A program made the position numbers and the translations under genes. From Bacteroidota bacterium (GTDB taxonomy: Bacteria > Bacteroidota > Bacteroidia > Bacteroidales > JAKIYJ01): a stretch of 5,819 bases of DNA. The stretch is from assembly GCA_022708585.1 (NCBI GenBank), contig JAKIYJ010000100.1:1-5819 (forward strand). The letters are read 5' to 3'. Every line of letters begins with the position of its first letter. The stretch's first letter is position 1. The notes under the pieces were generated by a model. The model was given only the letters and a program-made list of their open reading frames with translations, was not told the DNA's origin and did no database searches. Below are positions 1-5,688 of this stretch, one piece after another.

Positions 1-258
1 ATACAGCACAAATTAAAATATATTGAATTGCCTGATGAGATTAATTTGGGAAATAAAGACTTTAATGATTTCTATTCAGGCGTTTATGTGGAAACTCGGG
101 GCAATAAGCCGAATGAAACGGTCAGAGAATATGGAACAGCTATGGTTTATGGTATTACTATTCCTAAAACTTGTGAAAACATAGAAGCAGCAAAATTATT
201 CTTAAATTATGTATTAAGTACGGAAGGACAAAAAATTATGAGAAAAAACGGACAATAA
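1..258 (+). CDS. wtpA: Tungstate/molybdate ABC transporter substrate-binding protein, C-terminal part (5' end outside window)
   Basis: The reading frame is open from base 1 and ends at TAA 256-258, giving the last 85 residues of a protein that begins upstream; the TTG at 28 is internal, not a start. The stretch YIELPDEINLG, then FYSGVYVETRG, VYGITIPK, and the C-terminal helix with AAKLFLNYVLSTEGQKIM is the typical C-lobe ending of periplasmic or lipid-anchored WtpA/ModA-type oxyanion binding proteins, which deliver tungstate or molybdate to the WtpBC membrane complex. The permease gene follows after 10 nt and the ATPase after that, supporting the assignment. Tungstate versus molybdate cannot be decided here because the ligand-binding N-terminal part is missing. 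Oddity: the protein stops at ...RKNGQ, where relatives as I recall them continue for about ten more residues with a NGQ-x-x-IVPA-like tail (see findings). The family call is fairly sure; the symbol is less so. Confidence 0.8.
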   Translation: MQHKLKYIELPDEINLGNKDFNDFYSGVYVETRGNKPNETVREYGTAMVYGITIPKTCENIEAAKLFLNYVLSTEGQKIMRKNGQ

Positions 259-268
259 AGAATTGTAT

Positions 269-1057
269 ATGCGGAGTTTTCAGAGTTTAAATCTTGTATT
301 TGCATTTTTAGGTGGCTTGATTTTGCTATTCATTATTGCACCTCTTGTTGGTTTATTTCTGTCTTCTTCACCAGATAGCCTTATTAGTACTATTAACGAT
401 GAAGAAACAGTTAAAAGTATAGGATTAACATTATGGGCAGCAATGGCGGCAACTGTCTTATCGGCATTTCTGGCTATACCTTTATCCTATTTACTTGCTC
501 GAAAAAATTTCTGGGGCCATTCATTGATAATGGGTATTATTAATTTGCCAATTGTTATACCTCACACTGCTGCTGGAATTGCATTGTTAGGGATAGTTGC
601 AGGCAACAGTAAAAGTGGAAAATTTCTTAATCAACTTGGGTTCGACTTTATTGGAAATCCAGAAGGTATTGTACTTGCAATGGCTTTTGTCAGTGTGCCT
701 TTTTTAATAACTGCTGCAAAAGAATCATTTGCAGCAGTACCCGTAAAACTTGAAAAAGCCGCTTTAACTTTAGGTGCTTCTCCATTAAGGGTTTTCTTTA
801 CAATATCACTTCCACTCGCCTGGCGTGGTATTTTATCAGGTTTGATTATGATGTTCGCAAGAGGTATGAGTGAATTCGGTGCAGTTGTCATTATTGCTTA
901 CCACCCTATGATTACTCCAATTCTAATATATGAAAAATTTGGAGCTTTTGGACTTAAATATGCTCAACCTGTTGCCGCTATCTTTATGATTGTTACTCTT
1001 ATAGTCTTTATAATTCTACGAATTATTACTAATAAAAAAGAAAATGTTGAACGTTGA
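269..1057 (+). CDS. wtpB: Tungstate/molybdate ABC transporter permease
   Basis: This 262-residue inner-membrane permease forms the oxyanion channel and couples to the ATPase encoded next. About six hydrophobic segments are visible, near residues 8-31, 52-77, 87-110, 131-151, 180-200 and 230-252. The cytoplasmic EAA loop that docks onto the ATPase is clear at about residue 162: EKAALTLGASPLRVF...LP, with the conserved Gly at 169. It is followed by ARGMSEFGAVV, resembling the R-x-x-x-E-F-G motif of molybdate/tungstate permeases. The length is normal for ModB/WtpB. I prefer ATG 269 over the in-frame TTG at 263 because ATG is stronger and the hydrophobic N-terminus starts directly after it; neither has a good Shine-Dalgarno, as is usual in Bacteroidota. 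The gene begins 10 nt after wtpA and its last 14 nt overlap wtpC, indicating an operon with translational coupling. Sulfate or plain ModB specificity is the main alternative. Confidence 0.87.
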   Translation: MRSFQSLNLVFAFLGGLILLFIIAPLVGLFLSSSPDSLISTINDEETVKSIGLTLWAAMAATVLSAFLAIPLSYLLARKNFWGHSLIMGIINLPIVIPHTAAGIALLGIVAGNSKSGKFLNQLGFDFIGNPEGIVLAMAFVSVPFLITAAKESFAAVPVKLEKAALTLGASPLRVFFTISLPLAWRGILSGLIMMFARGMSEFGAVVIIAYHPMITPILIYEKFGAFGLKYAQPVAAIFMIVTLIVFIILRIITNKKENVER

Positions 1058-2105
1058 AAAAATATCTAAATCATTAGGTAAATTTCAGTTAAAAGATATT
1101 GAAATTGAAGTTGGTAAAGATGACTATTTCGTTTTGCTTGGACCTTCAGGTGCCGGTAAAAGCTTGACCCTTGAAATAATAGCAGGTCTACAAAAGCCCG
1201 ATAGTGGTAAAATTTTTCTCAATGGACTTGATATTACCAGAGAAAGTATTCAGAAAAGAAAGATTGGTATAGTTTTTCAAAATCATGCTCTTTTCCCTCA
1301 CTTTAATGTTTATGAAAATATTGCTTATCCATTAAATACCCAAAAGATAAAACATGATAAAAAGAAAAATATTATTTATAAACTTGCTGAACAATTAGAA
1401 ATTGTTCCACTATTGAAAAGAAATGTGAACTCTCTGTCGGCCGGTGAAAAACAAAGAGTAGCACTTGCTCGTGTTTTGACTTTAAAACCACATTTATTGC
1501 TGCTTGATGAACCTCTTGCCTCACTGGATGTAATGTTGAAGTCAGACATAAGAACTTTATTGAGAAAATTAAATAAAGCAGGACAAACAATAATTCATGT
1601 TACACATGACTATGAAGATGCTGTAACTCTTGCAAACAAAATTGCAATTATTAATAATGGTATAATTGAGCATTGCGGAACACCTCAGGATATTTTTTTA
1701 AAACCAAAGTCCAGTTTCATAGCTAAACTTACAGGAATTAAAAATTTTTTTCCTGCTACAATAATTGTAGATGATACAAACAACACAGCAATAGCTACAA
1801 TTTCCAATAATATTAAAATAAAACTGGCACCTACTGAATATAAAACAGGTAAAGGATGGATTATTGTTAGAAGCGAGGATATAGTTATAGCTAATGAGTA
1901 TTATGAATTTAGCAGCAATAATCAGTTGAAAGGAAAAATAATTGAAATTTTAAATACTGTTCCAGGTTTAGAAATTATTATTGATAATGGTTGTAAATGG
2001 GCTGCTTTGATTACACATGAATCCGCTTTGCGTTTACAATTATATGAAGGCAAGGAAGTATGGTTTTCATTTAAATCTGTTGCTGTTTCTTTTATCCCTG
2101 AATAA
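1044..2105 (+). CDS. wtpC: Tungstate/molybdate ABC transporter ATP-binding protein
   Basis: This 353-residue cytoplasmic ATPase powers the importer. All nucleotide-binding motifs are intact: Walker A GPSGAGKS (33-40), Q-loop Gln79 in IVFQNHALFP, signature LSAGEKQR (131-138; LSAGE instead of the commoner LSGGE), Walker B LLLLDEP (151-157), D-loop SLD (160-162) and switch His188 in VTHD. After about residue 230 (GIKNFFPATI) there is a C-terminal extension of about 120 residues. By position and length it corresponds to the TOBE/MOP-type regulatory domain of ModC/WtpC/CysA-like ATPases, which in some family members binds the oxyanion and shuts off transport; this domain is inferred, since its sequence is only weakly recognisable. 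The ATG at 1044 lies inside the end of the permease gene (14-nt overlap) and puts the usual short beta strand before Walker A. The stop is 17 nt before the symporter gene. Substrate specificity rests on the binding-protein neighbour. Confidence 0.87.
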   Translation: MLNVEKISKSLGKFQLKDIEIEVGKDDYFVLLGPSGAGKSLTLEIIAGLQKPDSGKIFLNGLDITRESIQKRKIGIVFQNHALFPHFNVYENIAYPLNTQKIKHDKKKNIIYKLAEQLEIVPLLKRNVNSLSAGEKQRVALARVLTLKPHLLLLDEPLASLDVMLKSDIRTLLRKLNKAGQTIIHVTHDYEDAVTLANKIAIINNGIIEHCGTPQDIFLKPKSSFIAKLTGIKNFFPATIIVDDTNNTAIATISNNIKIKLAPTEYKTGKGWIIVRSEDIVIANEYYEFSSNNQLKGKIIEILNTVPGLEIIIDNGCKWAALITHESALRLQLYEGKEVWFSFKSVAVSFIPE

Positions 2106-2122
2106 CATATCCCATAAAGTCT

Positions 2123-3916
2123 ATGATACTAAATTACATTGATTGGATAATTATTATACTGTATTTTTTGCTCGCATTATTGATTGGAATAAAACTAAAA
2201 GGGCGAGCAGATAAAAGTCTTACCGATTTTTTCCTGTCAGGGCGTAAATTGCCTTGGTATATTGCAGGTTTAAGTATGGTTGCAACAACTTTTGCTGCTG
2301 ATACTCCTCTTGCAATTACCGAACTTGTAGCTCAAAATGGAATTTCGGGCAACTGGTTATGGTGGAGTATGCTGATAGGCGGTATGTTGACAGTATTTTT
2401 CTTTGCACGTCTATGGCGAAATGCCAATATACTTACAGAACCTGAACTTATTGAAATAAGATATTCTGGTAAACCGGCTGCATTTCTTAGAGGGTTTAAG
2501 GCTTTTTATCTGGGACTGTTTATGAATTGCATTATAATAGGTTGGGTAAATATAGCATTGATTACTATTTTCAGTGTTTTCTTTCACATACCAGAAAGTC
2601 AGGCATTCTGGTATGTGATGATTGCAATGCTTATTACTATGGTGTATTCAGGAATAAGTGGACTGTGGGGTGTAGCAATTACGGATGCAATTCAGTTTGT
2701 TATTGCGATGACAGGATGTATAATTCTGGCTGTAATTGTTGTCTCTTCCCCTGAAATAGGTGGAATGGCGGGTTTAAAAGAAAAACTTCCCGACCGGTCG
2801 TTAGATATTTTTCCTGTTGTTACTCATGGAGGATTTAAACAGGCGGTAGGTGTATTAAGCATTTCCATTGGAGCATTTTTATCGTTTATAGGAGTACAGT
2901 GGTGGGCAAGCTGGTATCCTGGTGCAGAACCTGGGGGAGGAGGGTATATAGCTCAACGAATGATGAGCTGCCGTGATGAAAAACACTCGGTATGGGCTAC
3001 CTTGTTTTTTCAAATTGCCCATTATGCTCTCCGTCCCTGGCCCTGGATAATTGTTGCTCTTGCCGCTATGGTTTTATATCCAGAACTTGCAGCCGACCAG
3101 AAAAAAATAGGATATGTTCTGGTTATGAGAGATTATCTACCTCCTGGTTTAAGAGGACTTATGCTTGTGGTTTTTCTGGCTGCATATATGAGTACCATAT
3201 CTACGCAACTTAACTGGGGCGCAAGTTATCTTGTGAATGATTTTTTTAAAAGATTTATAAAGCAAGAAATTAAATACGAAAACAAAGAAAAGGCACAAAA
3301 AGATTATGTGCGTTGGAGTAGATTGTTCACATTGTTTATTATGCTTATATCGATGTTTATTACATCAAGAATAACTACAATTTCAGGAGTCTGGAATTTC
3401 ATTCTTGAATGTGGTGCCGGTTTAGGATTGGTATTGATACTTAGATGGTATTGGTGGCGAATTAATGCGTGGAGTGAAATTACCGCTACTGTTGTGCCTT
3501 TTATTGCTTACGCTATTGCTCATTTTTATCTTGAACCTTATTTTGGTGAACCCTTTACTGTTAACAAAGGTGGATATTTTTTTACTGTTGGTGTAACAAC
3601 AATTTCGTGGCTAACAGTTACATTTTTAACAAAACCAACTGAAGAAAAAGTACTTATAGATTTTTATAAAAGGGTGAAACCAGGTGGCGCATGGAGATAT
3701 ATACAAAAGAAAACCCAAATACAGTGCAAAAAAATTTCATTATTATCACTTTCAATTTGCTGGATTACTGCTGTAATTATGACTTATTCAATATTATTTG
3801 GAATAGGAAAAATCATCTTCCTTGAATGGTTATCGGCTTTTTATTGGTTATTGACCGCTCTCATTGCTGGGATTTTATTATTTATTTTTATTAAAAAAAC
3901 TGATATATTTAGATAA
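2123..3916 (+). CDS. Sodium:solute symporter family (SSS) transporter
   Basis: This 597-residue polytopic membrane protein probably imports an organic solute with Na+ and has roughly 13-15 transmembrane segments. Near the N-terminus, DFFLSGRKLPWYIAGLSM (35-52) followed by TTFAADTPLAI is the TM1-TM2 region of SSS proteins, with Asp60 near where PutP has its Na+-linked Asp. IAQRMMSCRDEKHS (276-289) is the QR-x(n)-K cytoplasmic loop motif, and AAYMSTISTQLNWGASYLVNDF (from about 353) is the segment that supplies the Na2-site Ser/Thr in vSGLT and PutP (MST at 356-358). A hydrophilic stretch, LTKPTEEKVLIDFYKRVKPGGAW (about 502-524), then two extra hydrophobic segments (about 539-560 and 568-591) match the longer SSS subgroup I know from Bacteroidota. 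The substrate cannot be read from sequence; sugar, amino acid and carboxylate are all possible. ATG 2123 lies 17 nt after wtpC and is preceded by no clear Shine-Dalgarno. Sharing a transcript with an oxyanion importer is likely from spacing, but functional linkage is unproven. Confidence 0.88.
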   Translation: MILNYIDWIIIILYFLLALLIGIKLKGRADKSLTDFFLSGRKLPWYIAGLSMVATTFAADTPLAITELVAQNGISGNWLWWSMLIGGMLTVFFFARLWRNANILTEPELIEIRYSGKPAAFLRGFKAFYLGLFMNCIIIGWVNIALITIFSVFFHIPESQAFWYVMIAMLITMVYSGISGLWGVAITDAIQFVIAMTGCIILAVIVVSSPEIGGMAGLKEKLPDRSLDIFPVVTHGGFKQAVGVLSISIGAFLSFIGVQWWASWYPGAEPGGGGYIAQRMMSCRDEKHSVWATLFFQIAHYALRPWPWIIVALAAMVLYPELAADQKKIGYVLVMRDYLPPGLRGLMLVVFLAAYMSTISTQLNWGASYLVNDFFKRFIKQEIKYENKEKAQKDYVRWSRLFTLFIMLISMFITSRITTISGVWNFILECGAGLGLVLILRWYWWRINAWSEITATVVPFIAYAIAHFYLEPYFGEPFTVNKGGYFFTVGVTTISWLTVTFLTKPTEEKVLIDFYKRVKPGGAWRYIQKKTQIQCKKISLLSLSICWITAVIMTYSILFGIGKIIFLEWLSAFYWLLTALIAGILLFIFIKKTDIFR

Positions 3917-3927
3917 AATATAAGCCG

Positions 3928-3940
3928 AATTTCATTATTG
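3928..3940 (+). repeat. Direct repeat copy 1, AATTTCATTATTG
   Basis: This 13-base word recurs exactly at 4069-4081, 141 bp downstream. The two copies bracket the left TIR and the REP-like hairpin. They could be a relic of a duplication, or chance in AT-rich DNA. Confidence 0.4.
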
Positions 3941-3971
3941 AACCCACTCCGAAAAATATATAAATTAAATT

Positions 3972-4009
3972 TTAATGGCTCTATTTTAAAATAATGTTGT
4001 TAAAAAACC
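3972..4009 (+). repeat. Left terminal inverted repeat of the putative MITE
   Basis: The first 14 bases, TTAATGGCTCTATT, are the exact reverse complement of 4462-4475. The following 24 bases share 15 positions with the reverse complement of 4438-4461, including ATGTTG at equivalent places. The leading TTAA may be target-site duplication rather than element. Confidence 0.65.
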
Positions 4010-4010
4010 T

Positions 4011-4039
4011 TCTCGTCCTCGTTTGTAACGAGGACGAGA
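4011..4039. repeat. REP-like perfect hairpin, 13-bp stem with 3-nt loop
   Basis: TCTCGTCCTCGTT (4011-4023) pairs perfectly with AACGAGGACGAGA (4027-4039) around the loop TGT. It is much richer in G+C than its surroundings. In the + direction no T-run follows, so it is not a standard terminator for the upstream symporter gene. In the - direction the stem is followed by AGG and six Ts (complement of 4002-4007), so it could terminate transcripts coming from the right. The CTCGTTTGTAACGAG style resembles REP-like palindromes of the kind mobilised by REP-associated tyrosine transposases; that link is from general familiarity and untested here. Confidence 0.7.
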
Positions 4040-4068
4040 GATTGCAAAGTGTTTTAAAGGTTTGTATA

Positions 4069-4081
4069 AATTTCATTATTG
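4069..4081 (+). repeat. Direct repeat copy 2, AATTTCATTATTG
   Basis: This is an exact second copy of the word at 3928-3940. It lies between the REP-like hairpin and the 14-bp palindrome, inside the putative MITE, whereas copy 1 lies outside. It therefore does not fit as a target duplication of the whole element. Confidence 0.4.
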
Positions 4082-4100
4082 TAAATAGTTAATTTTATTC

Positions 4101-4137
4101 TAATTAATTTTATCTATATTTTTAATTAATTTATCTA
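4101..4137 (+). repeat. Tandem AT-rich repeat, about 22-bp period
   Basis: TAATTAATTTTATCTA (4101-4116) recurs with one T fewer as TAATTAATTTATCTA (4123-4137). A related word appears inverted just outside the right TIR as TAGATAAATTTAATTA (4481-4496). Low complexity makes chance a real possibility. Confidence 0.35.
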
Positions 4138-4167
4138 CTAAATTGATTATTTTATCAAAAATTTTAT

Positions 4168-4202
4168 GCACTTTTCTTTGTCTACCATACAAAGAAAAGT
4201 GC
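4168..4202. repeat. Perfect 14-bp-stem palindrome, 7-nt loop
   Basis: GCACTTTTCTTTGT (4168-4181) pairs without mismatch with ACAAAGAAAAGTGC (4189-4202) around CTACCAT. It sits 8 bases before the larger nested palindrome (4211-4359), and the two probably belong to one module. No T-run follows on the + strand. The arrangement resembles dispersed hairpin repeats I associate with Bacteroidota intergenic DNA. Confidence 0.7.
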
Positions 4203-4210
4203 GAAAAGAA

Positions 4211-4359
4211 AAATCACCGCTGCGGAAATGATTTGATAAAACTACGCAACCACCTTTTAGGGTTTACAAACTCGCTCACTTCGTTCGCTCAAACAAGTAA
4301 ACCCTTCTTGCCCAACCCTGCTTGCTTGTTTTATAACAAATCATTTCCAAGGCGGATTT
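4211..4359. repeat. About 150-bp nested palindromic (cruciform-like) module
   Basis: The arms are 4211-4242 and 4328-4359. From the outside in: AAAT and CCGC pair with GCGGATTT (CA bulge), then a 3-nt internal loop (TGC against AAG), then 12 perfect pairs GGAAATGATTTG / CAAATCATTTCC, a 2-nt AA bulge, and 7 pairs ATAAAAC / GTTTTAT. Within the arms lies a second hairpin, AGGGTTTAC (4259-4267) with GTAAACCCT (4297-4305). Its loop holds CTCGCTCACTTCGTTCGCTC (4271-4290) with TCGCTC twice. The module is visibly richer in G+C than the flanking DNA. It may be a mobile repeat in its own right, or encode a structured RNA; it has no coding character. Confidence 0.65.
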
Positions 4360-4437
4360 AAAAACACATTATGGCATTTATGTTATAATAGTCAAATATA
4401 ACAGTATATTAAAAATTTGATAATTATGATTTTAACT

Positions 4438-4475
4438 GTTTTTATTGCAACATCTTTATTGAATAGAGCCATTAA
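4438..4475 (-). repeat. Right terminal inverted repeat of the putative MITE
   Basis: Read on the - strand this begins TTAATGGCTCTATTC and matches the left repeat at 29 of 38 ungapped positions, the outer 14 perfectly. The two copies start about 500 bp apart. The perfect tip with a decayed inner part is what one expects of TIRs whose tips are needed for transposase cleavage. Confidence 0.65.
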
Positions 4476-4587
4476 TTTCATAGATAAATTTAATTATAAA
4501 CATTTTTATAGATAAAAAGATTTTATGTTGATATTTGTTTATATGGGTATAAATGCTGATATTATTATATAAAGACTGTTTTTTATA

Positions 4588-5688
4588 ATGTTGAAGAATA
4601 AAAGGGTATTAGTTTGCCCGCTGGATTGGGGCTTAGGCCATGCAACAAGGGTAATCCCTATTATCAAGGATTTAGTGTTTAAAGGATATGATGTAGTAAT
4701 TGCTGCTGATAATGAACCTCTATCTTTGTTAAGAAAAGAATTTCCGGAACTGGAATGGATAAAACTGCCGGGTTATAAAGTTGTTTATTCATCTGGTACT
4801 TTTATGGCGGGAGCAATAATTAAGATTTTACCTTCTTTTATCCATAATAATATGAAAGAGCACAAATTGATAGAAAGAATCATTAAGGAAAAGGAAATAG
4901 ATGCGGTTATATCCGATAATAGATATGGTTTATGGAGTAATGAAGTACCAACAGTATTGATTACACATCAGTTAAGAGTTCTTTCATTTTCCGGATTTCG
5001 CTGGGCAGAGCCTTTTGTAAATAAATTTATTACAAAAGCATTAAACAAATTTTCTTGTTGCTGGGTACCCGACCTGGGTGGTCCTTTGAACTTCTCAGGT
5101 AAACTTTCTCATTTTAATCCTTTCCCTTCTAAAGCTAAATATATTGGCCCAATTTCCAGATTTAATAAAAATACTAATGAAAAATATGATGATATTGAAC
5201 CATATAACTTAATGGGCATAGTATCAGGCCCAGAACCACAAAGAACCATATTTGAAAAAATATTGATCCGGCAATTTCTTAAAGATGGAAGCAGAAGTAT
5301 TATTGTAAGAGGATTGCCAGGCAGCAATAATAAAGAATTTGTTAAAGATAATGTTACCTGTGTTAATCATCTGCCTACTGATAAGATGGCATATTACATA
5401 AAGAAAAGTAATATAGTAGTTTGCCGTGCGGGATATTCAACAATAATGGACTTAACGGTACTTGACAAAAATAAAAATGTAATATTAGTGCCAACTCCTG
5501 GACAAACAGAACAGGAATATCTTGCAGGCAGGATGAAGAGTTCAGGATATTTTTATTCAATATCACAGGACAAGTTCAGTCTTAACAGGGCAAAAGAAGC
5601 ACTTTCGGTATATAAATGTATTAATTTCCCTGACAGACACGATTTACTGGAACAAGCTATGGATGATTTATTACATAAAATAATGTAA
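4588..5688 (+). CDS. MurG/GT28-like glycosyltransferase
   Basis: This 366-residue protein is a probable GT-B fold, nucleotide-sugar-dependent glycosyltransferase, cytoplasmic or peripheral at the inner membrane; the acceptor is unknown. The N-terminal domain opens with a beta strand and glycine loop, RVLVCPLDWGLGHATR (6-21; GxGH 15-18), as in MurG-like enzymes, followed by VISDNRYG (107-114) and ITHQL (125-129). The C-terminal domain has SGPEPQRTIFE (213-223), then CRAGYSTIMDL (279-289) and PTPGQTEQEYLA (302-313), which correspond to the donor-sugar binding loops of GT28 proteins. It is near the usual MurG length but lacks close MurG identity, and resembles an uncharacterised Bacteroidota family. 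ATG 4588 is the only sensible start, and no Shine-Dalgarno precedes it. Its stop overlaps the ATG of a GtrA-like gene (TAATG), suggesting work on lipid-linked sugars or surface glycans. Confidence 0.83.
   Translation: MLKNKRVLVCPLDWGLGHATRVIPIIKDLVFKGYDVVIAADNEPLSLLRKEFPELEWIKLPGYKVVYSSGTFMAGAIIKILPSFIHNNMKEHKLIERIIKEKEIDAVISDNRYGLWSNEVPTVLITHQLRVLSFSGFRWAEPFVNKFITKALNKFSCCWVPDLGGPLNFSGKLSHFNPFPSKAKYIGPISRFNKNTNEKYDDIEPYNLMGIVSGPEPQRTIFEKILIRQFLKDGSRSIIVRGLPGSNNKEFVKDNVTCVNHLPTDKMAYYIKKSNIVVCRAGYSTIMDLTVLDKNKNVILVPTPGQTEQEYLAGRMKSSGYFYSISQDKFSLNRAKEALSVYKCINFPDRHDLLEQAMDDLLHKIM

Larger units (their letters stand above)
3972..4475. mobile_element. Putative non-autonomous (MITE-like) element with terminal inverted repeats and TTAA flanks
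   Basis: The outer ends are a perfect 14-bp inverted repeat, TTAATGGCTCTATT (3972-3985) against AATAGAGCCATTAA (4462-4475). Reading inward without gaps, the similarity continues for another 24 positions with 15 matches (29 of 38 overall), sharing ATGTTG and an A-run. If the palindromic TTAA at each edge is a target-site duplication, the element proper is 3976-4471 (496 bp) with TIRs of about 34 bp starting TGGCTCTATT. There is no transposase gene inside, so it would need one supplied in trans. The interior carries three strong palindromes. Alternatives: the remnant of an insertion sequence with other small elements inserted, or a structured non-mobile region. The repeats are seen directly; mobility is inferred. 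Confidence 0.5.
3917..4587. other. 671-bp intergenic region rich in nested inverted repeats, no credible gene
   Basis: No reading frame here resembles a protein. The one sizeable + frame (4143-4361) runs straight through palindromes and has no domain-like features. What the region does hold is a TIR-bounded, MITE-like segment with three internal palindromes, described in separate entries. From 4476 to 4587 the sequence is very AT-rich and must contain the leader, and probably the promoter, of the glycosyltransferase gene. I could not find a convincing Bacteroidota TAnnTTTG -7 box there. No intrinsic terminator (GC stem followed directly by a T-run) is visible on the + strand after the symporter gene. 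Confidence 0.75.

Noticed and set aside
631..891. Minus-strand open frames inside the transporter and glycosyltransferase genes (also 1372-1590, 5109-5327, 5375-5566)
   Set aside because: Each is antisense to a well-supported gene, has no recognisable motif and no start context; they are shadows.
2527..2754. Alternative-frame + strand open frames inside the symporter gene (also 2992-3213)
   Set aside because: They overlap the symporter in another frame and are rich in Cys and Tyr, as expected from shifted reading of a membrane-protein gene.
4011..4039. Intrinsic terminator for the symporter transcript on the + strand
   Set aside because: The stem is strong but is followed by GATTGCAAAG rather than a T-run; terminator character exists only in the opposite direction.
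4143..4361. A 72-codon + strand open frame in the intergenic region
   Set aside because: It runs through the 14-bp palindrome and most of the nested palindrome, so its residues are dictated by inverted repeats. It has no domain-like pattern and no plausible ribosome binding site.
4384..4389. TATAAT resembling a sigma-70 -10 box
   Set aside because: No matching -35 element lies about 17 bp upstream, the DNA is so AT-rich that the word is expected by chance, and Bacteroidota promoters normally use TAnnTTTG.
4531..4537. ATATTTG as a possible Bacteroidota -7 promoter box before the glycosyltransferase gene
   Set aside because: The four bases before TTTG are GATA, not TAnn, and no TTG-type -33 element is clearly placed, so the match is too weak to annotate.
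3917..4587. CRISPR array or tRNA gene in the intergenic region
   Set aside because: There are no regularly spaced identical repeats with unique spacers, and no cloverleaf with the usual T-arm sequence; the repeats are inverted and differ from one another.
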